From Rubripirellula sp. (lineage in GTDB: Bacteria; Planctomycetota; Planctomycetia; Pirellulales; Pirellulaceae), in assembly GCA_029287555.1 (NCBI GenBank), contig JARFQX010000539.1, positions 1 to 11,432 on the forward strand: 11,432 nucleotides of DNA, in the 5' to 3' direction. Numbering within the stretch: the first letter of the stretch is position 1; every line of letters starts with the position of its first letter. The notes beneath the pieces are model-generated. The model was not told the origin of the DNA and made no database searches. It worked only from the letters and a program-made list of their open reading frames with translations. Of the stretch, positions 6,551 to 11,432 are shown one piece after another. A program made the translations under genes and the position numbers.

Positions 6551-7228
6551 TCAGCGGGACGGAAGTTCCGGACCGGGCTCGCCATCGACCAGCAATCGCC
6601 TGCGAATTCGGTTGTGGTCTTGGCAGCAGGAGCAAGGCCCCGTTTCGTACATCGGGATCGCACAGACGTCGCACCAATAGTCGACCTCGTAACGCTGGCC
6701 GTCTTGCAGCTCCACAATCTTCAGGACCTGGGCAAACGGTTGCTGTTCATAGCGGCGGACCCAAAGTTCCAGCGGTTTGTCGCGCAATCTTTCGTCTTTG
6801 CGAAACGCGCGGGCGCGAACGTTTTCCGCCAGCGGCACGACTTCGCCATCGTCCGTCAAGACGGCCAGTGATTGCTTTGCAACTTCCGGCACCGTGGTGA
6901 TGCCAAAGCGATCGTTCAAGAATGCGGCCAGCCAGCCAACCCGACCCGAGATCACCTCGTTGCGATACTGCTTGTCCCGATCTGGTTCGTCCGCGTCGTC
7001 TCGGGACAGCGATTGCGAGCTGGGCGACGGCGGCTCATCCGCACCGAGGGCGCGGTCGTGAAAGGGTGCCTCCGGAAGCGCCAAGACCAGCCACCCCAAC
7101 AACCAAACGACCGACAATCGCTTCGAAAAAGGAGCCAGACTCCAAAACGAAATGGGACCGGAGAAAAAGGAGTCTGACTCCTTTTTGGGACCCGATGACC
7201 AAGTTGGAAATGCTCTATTCGGACGCAT
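6551..7228 (-). CDS. Secreted protein of unknown function with CX2CX9CXCC cluster
   Basis: No family name is known to me. With the ATG at 7228 the product is 225 aa and overlaps the upstream gene by 14 nt. Its first 37 residues, however, are mostly a translation of the GGAGTC repeat at 7125-7192 (GPKKESDSFFSGP...). A hydrophobic segment WLLGWLVLALPEA and an AxA-like cleavage region follow, so a TTG at 7117 (188 aa) is an equally plausible start giving a normal signal peptide. The mature part is charged and helical. The C-terminus has five cysteines in the pattern C-x2-C-x9-C-x-C-C (186, 189, 199, 201, 202 in the 225-aa form), which suggests metal binding or disulfides; the export signal favours disulfides or a periplasmic metal. 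It is the last gene of a three-gene minus-strand group. Confidence 0.65.
   Translation of the reverse strand: MRPNRAFPTWSSGPKKESDSFFSGPISFWSLAPFSKRLSVVWLLGWLVLALPEAPFHDRALGADEPPSPSSQSLSRDDADEPDRDKQYRNEVISGRVGWLAAFLNDRFGITTVPEVAKQSLAVLTDDGEVVPLAENVRARAFRKDERLRDKPLELWVRRYEQQPFAQVLKIVELQDGQRYEVDYWCDVCAIPMYETGPCSCCQDHNRIRRRLLVDGEPGPELPSR
7125..7192. repeat. Doublet of GGAGTC palindromic repeat units
   Basis: Two similar units, each beginning GAAAAAGGAG and each followed by GGGACC, lie side by side: 7125-7157 (imperfect, GGAGCCAGACTCC) and 7163-7191 (perfect, GGAGTCTGACTCC). They fall at the junction of two minus-strand genes. From memory GGAGTCNGACTCC units recur in planctomycete intergenic DNA and can be wrongly translated as KESDSF-like peptides. 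Confidence 0.65.
7164..7186 (-). terminator. Terminator-like perfect palindrome
   Basis: AAAAAGGAGTC-T-GACTCCTTTTT has 11-bp perfect arms around one central base, so either strand gives a GC-containing hairpin ending in five Ts. It lies 29 nt past the stop of the gene ending at 7215. If it terminates, the downstream gene more likely starts at the TTG at 7117. Confidence 0.45.
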
Positions 7229-7892
7229 GACCCGCCACGACCACGTCCATCGCCAAGTCCTTGGTCTGGTTCTTGGCACCAACGCCTTTACCTTGCACCT
7301 GCAGAATCCACCAATCGAAGAAGTCGTCGTAGCGGACGCCTGGTTCTTTGCTCGTTTCGGCGGCTGGCTGTAAGCACAACATCGCGGGATGGCCCGTTCC
7401 GGCCACCTGCCCACTCGTCTGGTTCAAGTCGTCCTCGCTCCATTCTTTGTTGGCCGCATCGCTGGAAGCTTCGACCATCAACAGGAAATCTCGCGTCGGC
7501 GACGTCCCCTCGTGATTGCCATCGACGGGCTGCAAACCAAACCGCAAAGTGTACCAACCGCTGGATACCGTTTGATTGCGGAATTCAGAACCTCGTCGCG
7601 AGAAATGCAACACGCCGATGAGCTGGCCGGGCGTGAACGGGTAGAGCCGTTCGGCCGAACCGACGAAGGAATCGTCGACTTTCCACTCCTTGCAGAGCCA
7701 GATCTCGGCCGCCGTGCGTGAGCCTCGCTTGACGCGATACCCGTTGTCAGCCATGAGCGCCGCGATCTCTGGCGAGATCGCCTCGGCGTCGGGTCCTTCT
7801 TCGATGACCTCGACGGCGTAGTCTTGCCCTCTTGCGCTGGGCAAAGCAAAGCAAATCGCAAGCAGAGCCAGCCCTGATAAGGTCTTGAACAT
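7215..7892 (-). CDS. Secreted hypothetical protein, 225 aa
   Basis: The N-terminus is a clear signal peptide (hydrophobic run LSGLALLAICFALPS, cleavage likely after ARG/Q at about 22). The core contains YPFTPGQLIGVLHF, SGWYTLRFGLQPVDGNHEG, TSPTRDFLLM, a HPAMLCLQPA segment and DDFFDWWILQVQG. From memory these resemble a family of exported hypotheticals common in Planctomycetes and Acidobacteria. No catalytic motif or known function can be assigned. GAGGA lies 6 nt before the ATG, a good ribosome site. It is the middle gene of the minus-strand trio: 87 nt after the DUF1326 gene and overlapping or abutting the next. A periplasmic or cell-surface location is expected. Confidence 0.82.
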   Translation of the reverse strand: MFKTLSGLALLAICFALPSARGQDYAVEVIEEGPDAEAISPEIAALMADNGYRVKRGSRTAAEIWLCKEWKVDDSFVGSAERLYPFTPGQLIGVLHFSRRGSEFRNQTVSSGWYTLRFGLQPVDGNHEGTSPTRDFLLMVEASSDAANKEWSEDDLNQTSGQVAGTGHPAMLCLQPAAETSKEPGVRYDDFFDWWILQVQGKGVGAKNQTKDLAMDVVVAGHASE

Positions 7893-7979
7893 GAATCTTC
7901 CTCAAGTAGTCGTACATTTCGTTCGTGCGCCCGATTCTGCCTCAGGCAGCAACCGGTCCAACCTAGCAACCGCGCTAAC

Positions 7980-8678
7980 TTAGAAAGTGCCGGCTAGTTG
8001 CAGGGAAGCCGAATCGACGTCGAAGAGTCCGAGGTAGGCGGTCCGGCTATCTGGAATCGACCAGCGATGTCCGAGACGCCTGGCCGATACATCGCCGTGA
8101 ATCGTCACCCCAGGGACACATCCCTTCAGCTCGGTCAGCGGCGGATAGAAGGCCCGCTCATTCGAGCAGATGCAATCACCAGGCCGTGCCTTGCGCGTTT
8201 GAATCGAAGCAAAATCCTCCACTTTGACCGTCGCCGTCACGTCGTTCATGTCAAAGACCATTTCAATGTCTCGTTGATAGACTTCCTGGACTTCCGACTG
8301 ACGCAATCCGGTTTGAGCCAGGGCGAACTGCTCGAGCGCCGCCGATTCTTTCTCGTCCGCACCCGAATCGACAATCACGATTGCCTTTCGGTCCGTCGCA
8401 TCCTCGAGACCTTTGATGCCAAGGGTGTGAGAGGTCCGCACGATGACGGCAACAGAATGACCCTTCAGTTCCACACCACCGAGGTCTCCACTCTTGATGT
8501 GCCACGTCATGATGGCATCCTTTCCGGCCGAACCTATCTCGCCATTGGCAAAACAGGGACCAGTGTAAACCTGGCAAGTCCGCGCCTCGACATACGTGCC
8601 GCGAAGTGGTTCGGCCGCTCGTGAGGTCGAGATCGAGGCCGCAGCGGCGATCGCAAACAGGACCAGTGTACGAATCAT
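7980..8678 (-). CDS. Secreted DUF1326 protein
   Basis: The 232-aa product starts with a signal peptide (MIRTLVLFAIAAAA..., cleavage near SRA-A at about 21). The family hallmark follows directly: GTYVEARTCQVYTGPCFANGE (28-47), then WHIKSGDLGGVELKGHSVAVIV and a hydrophobic AIVIVDSGAD strand near 99-107. DUF1326 has no established function that I know. Five cysteines remain in the exported part (35, 42, 169, 171, 187), including a CIC pair, so disulfides or metal binding are possible. The ATG at 8678 is chosen over the upstream in-frame ATG at 8744 because it puts the signal peptide at the N-terminus; a G-rich stretch precedes it. It heads the three-gene minus-strand group. Confidence 0.87.
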   Translation of the reverse strand: MIRTLVLFAIAAAASISTSRAAEPLRGTYVEARTCQVYTGPCFANGEIGSAGKDAIMTWHIKSGDLGGVELKGHSVAVIVRTSHTLGIKGLEDATDRKAIVIVDSGADEKESAALEQFALAQTGLRQSEVQEVYQRDIEMVFDMNDVTATVKVEDFASIQTRKARPGDCICSNERAFYPPLTELKGCVPGVTIHGDVSARRLGHRWSIPDSRTAYLGLFDVDSASLQLAGTF

Positions 8679-8816
8679 AGAAAAACCCCCAAGGGAAAGA
8701 TGCTTGTGGCGAAAAAGGTCGGCGTTGACCTGAGAACGTCTCATCCCATTCTAATAGTTGATGGTGGAAGCTGGCCAGAAGAGCTGTGGAATTCGTGCTT
8801 TCACCGGAACACGCTG

Positions 8817-8838
8817 GTATGGGCCAAGCTCGTATGGG
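8817..8838. repeat. Short direct repeat GTATGGG with 15-nt period
   Basis: GTATGGG occurs at 8817-8823 and 8832-8838 in the non-coding gap between the MocA-like gene and the DUF1326 gene. It may be part of an intergenic repeat family; only this one instance is visible in the window. Confidence 0.3.
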
Positions 8839-8882
8839 AGTGGGCGTTCCGCTCTCGAAGCGGTCCGCGACCCGAATCGGAC

Positions 8883-9497
8883 CTATCTGTCCTTTATTTT
8901 CCGTGCTCGCCGGTAATCGTCTTCCGTATCGATATCCTCGGGATACTGGTCGGGGTCAGCAGCCACTCGCTCAACGGTCCATCGCTTAAGCAGCCGATTG
9001 ATCCCCTCGTCGGAGCCGAGTTGACCCACCTCACGTGCTGCCGCCCACGGTAGGGAGATCGGATGTCCGCGACGTCCTGAAAAGGTTGGCACGACGATGG
9101 CCGATGGTGAAGCGTTGGCGTCGATCACGCGATTGATCAGCTCGGCGCTAAGGTCGGGCATATCGGCTGGTGCGATCAACCAGCGATCGTGATCCGATGG
9201 CGAGCAGGCGCGCCCCAGGTGCTCCAAGCCGAACAGCACCGATTGTTTCATGTCGTCTGGATTCTTGTCGGGAATGACCCGGTCAAGCTTCGAGACGATG
9301 GGCAACCGATCATGCAACGGTTGATCGTCCGCGCGAGTGACCAGCACCACGCGCTCGACACGGCTGAGAATCCAAGCCTTGAGGACTTGCTCGATGATTG
9401 TCGAGTCACCCCAGGGCAACAAGAGTTTGTTGCGCGAGCCCATTCGTCGGCTCTGTCCGGCGGCCGGAATGATGGCAAAGCAGCGGGACGGGTTCAC
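8883..9497 (-). CDS. MocA/MobA-like molybdenum cofactor nucleotidyltransferase
   Basis: The 204-aa product is a GT-A-fold NTP transferase. The nucleotide loop PAAGQSRRMG is at 11-20 with the following Lys (NKLLLPWG, 23-30). The metal-binding region is APADMPDLS (109-117), and GRRGHPISLP (141-150) plus DIDTEDDY (188-195) complete the family pattern. MocA transfers CMP, and MobA GMP, to molybdopterin in the cytoplasm; the LLLPWG and GRRGHP forms favour the MocA-like branch, which fits a PaoC-type enzyme that uses MCD. The GTG at 9497 is the first reasonable start; the only further in-frame start is a TTG at 9599 inside the preceding gene, and no clear ribosome site is seen. It could also be a related cofactor-modifying enzyme, since its distance from the hydroxylase operon (about 2.6 kb) leaves the link circumstantial. 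Confidence 0.84.
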   Translation of the reverse strand: MNPSRCFAIIPAAGQSRRMGSRNKLLLPWGDSTIIEQVLKAWILSRVERVVLVTRADDQPLHDRLPIVSKLDRVIPDKNPDDMKQSVLFGLEHLGRACSPSDHDRWLIAPADMPDLSAELINRVIDANASPSAIVVPTFSGRRGHPISLPWAAAREVGQLGSDEGINRLLKRWTVERVAADPDQYPEDIDTEDDYRRARKIKDR

Positions 9498-9579
9498 AGT
9501 ATTGCCAGACGGCTCGGGGAAAGCGGGAATGCGGAGGACGTCAGCAAACGTTAGCCATTGGGACGACGACCCGAGCGGT

Positions 9580-10026
9580 TCAATCCATCCGCACCCCAAT
9601 GGTCAGCAGGATATTGGCGTATCGTTGCTGGTCGGCGGTTTGGATTGTCAACACGTGGTCGGGCGTGCTGACCGCTTCGTAGAAGGCCCACTTGTCAACC
9701 GGCTGCAGTTCGAGATCGAGGCCGGCCTCCTTGATGGTTTTGCGGTAGTCATCCCAAACGGGTGGATCACCGTCGAGGGCGTAGGGGCCGCTCGTCTCGG
9801 TTTCCATCGTCTGAATCGCCTCCACCGGGACGGCCGAGAGAATCGCCTCGAGCACCTGGTTGCAGGTGGGAATGCCCGGCATCAGGTTCAAGCTGATCAA
9901 TTCCGAGCGTGGCCCCCGCTTGCTGGCCGCCGGGTAATTGCCGTCTGCGATCAAAACCGTGCTGTGATGGCCGGCGGCAGCCAGGATGGCGGTGATCTGT
10001 GGGTGAATCAACTTGTGGCGTAACAT
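9580..10026 (-). CDS. RbsD/FucU-family sugar mutarotase
   Basis: Family members interconvert anomers of fucose or ribose (pyranose/furanose) in the cytoplasm. The 148-aa length is that of FucU. Visible motifs are KLIHPQI (5-11), the AAAGHHSTVLIADGNYP core (16-32) with the conserved His near 20 and Asp 28, LNLMPGIPTCNQVLEAILSAVPVE (46-69), and YANILLTIGV at the C-terminus (136-145). The ADGNYP form is closer to FucU than to RbsD. The ATG at 10026 is the natural start; it has no Shine-Dalgarno site, which is common in this lineage, and the long upstream extension of the frame has no family similarity. It is transcribed divergently from the M50 protease. No sugar-pathway neighbours are visible, so the sugar is unknown. 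Confidence 0.88.
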   Translation of the reverse strand: MLRHKLIHPQITAILAAAGHHSTVLIADGNYPAASKRGPRSELISLNLMPGIPTCNQVLEAILSAVPVEAIQTMETETSGPYALDGDPPVWDDYRKTIKEAGLDLELQPVDKWAFYEAVSTPDHVLTIQTADQQRYANILLTIGVRMD

Positions 10027-10146
10027 GCGGTGGACTCGGACGAAAGTTGACCGTTCGCTAGGATCAACGGTTGGGGAAAGAATAGCGGAAGGCGCGGTCG
10101 ACCGTTTCGGAATCTCGGTCGATCCCTCTCTACTCGCCATTGTGAC

Positions 10147-10150
10147 GGAG
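10147..10150 (+). promoter_or_regulatory. Ribosome binding site supporting a TTG start
   Basis: GGAG is placed 7 nt before TTG at 10158. No ATG or GTG in the same frame is available nearby, so this site decides the start of the M50 protease. Confidence 0.6.
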
Positions 10151-10157
10151 TCGTCAT

Positions 10158-11384
10158 TTGCCGGAAAGCCTGCTAGCCCGCCGATTGAAGCTGGGAAACT
10201 ACCTGGGTATCGGACTTTACGTGCATTGGTCCTTTGCCCTGCTGATTCTATTCGTCGCCATTTCGTCGCGCGGAAATGGGCTGGCCATGGTCGCTTTCTC
10301 GGTTGCTCAGCTTTTCGGTTTGTTCCTATGCGTGACCCTTCACGAGTATGGTCATGCGATCGCGGCACGGGCTTTCGGCATCGCGACGGCCGACATCACG
10401 CTGTTGCCGATCGGCGGGGTGGCCCGGTTGCAGCGGATGCCGAGGATCCCCTGGCAGGAATTGGTCGTGGCCGTCGCGGGTCCGGCCGTGAACGTGATCA
10501 TCGCCGCCGCGCTGTTGGTTTCGTTCTTCCTGTTTGTCGACCACTCGTTGCTTTCGACGTTGTGGTCGTTCTTGATGCTCTCCGTGTCGGATTTGCCAGT
10601 TGATGAAGAGATGGTGCAGGCGGTATACGCCGTGTTCGACGGACCGTCCTTGTTGCATTTCGGTTTGGCGATGCTCGCTTTCAACATCGTGCTGGTGCTC
10701 TTCAATATGATTCCCGCCTTTCCGATGGACGGAGGACGGGTCTTTCGAAGCGTGATCGCGATGGTCATGGATTACCGAAAGGCAACGTGGATTGCGTCAC
10801 GAGTTGGCGTTGCCTGCGCGGTGTTGATGGCGGTGGCAGCGCTCGCCTTGAATCCAGCCAATCCAATTCCGGTCGTGATTGCCGTGTTCATTGGCTATGC
10901 GGGCCTCTCCGAAGCCCGGCATGTCGACGTGATGGAATCAGTCCGCGGCTTGATGGTGCGAGACGTGATGATTCAAACCAATTTGGCGTTGCCGATGGAT
11001 ACACCCCTGGCCGAGATCATTCGATACTGGAGAGGCGTATCCGCCCTGGCGATCCCGGTGGTTTCCATGGTGGGTACAGCCATCGGTATTCTGTCGCTTC
11101 GTGACGTGGCCGAGGCCATCAAGCGCGGCGTGGATCCCAACGCGACGGCGGGCCAGTTGATCGATCACGACTCGGCAGTGGGCACCGTTCGTTCCGAGCA
11201 ATCGTTGGAATCGGCGTTGATGCAATGGGGAAAGAAGGGCCGTCAGATTCCGGTGGTGGACCAGGTCGGCATGCTGATCGGCGTGTTGGATCTCGATACG
11301 ATGCTCGTCCGCCGGAGTCTTTCAACGGCAACATCGGAGAACACGGTCGAAGAAGCCGAGCCGCGTTTTGATCTGATCACCTGA
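10158..11384 (+). CDS. Site-2-protease-type M50 metalloprotease with two CBS domains
   Basis: This is an inner-membrane intramembrane zinc protease of the SpoIVFB/S2P group 3 type. HEYGH at 62-66 gives the two zinc His and catalytic Glu; GPAVN (108-112) and NMIPAFPMDGGR (183-194) supply the third zinc ligand region (D191). About six hydrophobic segments are visible (near 16-36, 44-62, 104-126, 165-187, 213-231, 236-250). A cytoplasmic tail with two CBS domains follows (about 262-325 and 328-388); CBS pairs usually bind adenine nucleotides and may gate the protease. The length of 408 aa is normal. The start is TTG with GGAG 7 nt upstream. Substrate is unknown; such enzymes often cleave membrane-bound transcription or anti-sigma factors. 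The remaining 48 nt to the window end show nothing. Confidence 0.93.
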   Translation: MPESLLARRLKLGNYLGIGLYVHWSFALLILFVAISSRGNGLAMVAFSVAQLFGLFLCVTLHEYGHAIAARAFGIATADITLLPIGGVARLQRMPRIPWQELVVAVAGPAVNVIIAAALLVSFFLFVDHSLLSTLWSFLMLSVSDLPVDEEMVQAVYAVFDGPSLLHFGLAMLAFNIVLVLFNMIPAFPMDGGRVFRSVIAMVMDYRKATWIASRVGVACAVLMAVAALALNPANPIPVVIAVFIGYAGLSEARHVDVMESVRGLMVRDVMIQTNLALPMDTPLAEIIRYWRGVSALAIPVVSMVGTAIGILSLRDVAEAIKRGVDPNATAGQLIDHDSAVGTVRSEQSLESALMQWGKKGRQIPVVDQVGMLIGVLDLDTMLVRRSLSTATSENTVEEAEPRFDLIT

Positions 11385-11432
11385 TTGTTTGCTGCGGTTC
11401 GGTCACGCCAAGCGCCACGACGATCTAAAAAG

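Noticed and set aside
10027..10368. N-terminal extension of the mutarotase frame to 262 codons
   Set aside because: The extra 114 residues have no similarity to RbsD/FucU proteins and overlap the start of the M50 protease on the other strand.

Overview
The window looks like a planctomycete of the Pirellulaceae type (Rhodopirellula, Blastopirellula and relatives). This rests on the small Cys-rich and secreted 'planctomycete-style' hypothetical proteins, the roughly 60% GC coding sequence, the weak or absent Shine-Dalgarno sites at several genes, and two kinds of intergenic palindromic repeat. The lineage call is inference from recognised sequence style; no search was run.

Layout. (1) 2-859 (+) is the 3' part of a TPR-like helical protein with a cysteine-rich insert. 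(2) 1008-1823 (+) encodes an XdhC-family molybdenum-cofactor chaperone. (3) 1846-2103 holds two near-identical 123-bp inverted-repeat elements between convergent genes. (4) 6285 to 2148 (-) is a tight four-gene operon. It encodes a Tat-exported iron-sulfur subunit, a large molybdopterin subunit, a FAD-type medium subunit and a small five-Cys protein, in the gene order of PaoABC/YagTSR-type periplasmic aldehyde oxidoreductases except that the large subunit is second. (5) 8678 to 6551 (-) is a run of three secreted proteins: a DUF1326 protein, an unknown of 225 aa, and an unknown ending in a CX2CX9CXCC cluster. A palindromic GGAGTC repeat lies where the last two meet. (6) 9497 to 8883 (-) is a MocA/MobA-like nucleotidyltransferase. 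(7) 10026 to 9580 (-) is a FucU/RbsD-type sugar mutarotase. (8) 10158-11384 (+) is a site-2-protease-type M50 metalloprotease with two CBS domains.

How they fit together. XdhC, the trimeric hydroxylase and the MocA-like enzyme make a coherent set: MocA-type enzymes form the cytosine dinucleotide cofactor, XdhC/PaoD-type chaperones mature and insert it, and the Tat signal on the iron-sulfur subunit carries the folded complex across the membrane.

Most unusual observation. In the small subunit all four cysteines that normally hold the plant-ferredoxin-type [2Fe-2S] cluster are serine, at exactly conserved spacing, while the second cluster's four cysteines are intact. The medium subunit has independently lost the GGN FAD motif and most of the extra [4Fe-4S] cysteines seen in PaoB. 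The molybdenum subunit keeps its catalytic glutamate. The complex therefore looks like a molybdenum hydroxylase whose normal electron exit (second cluster to FAD) has been dismantled while all frames stay open. This points to a rewired or repurposed enzyme rather than a plain aldehyde oxidase.
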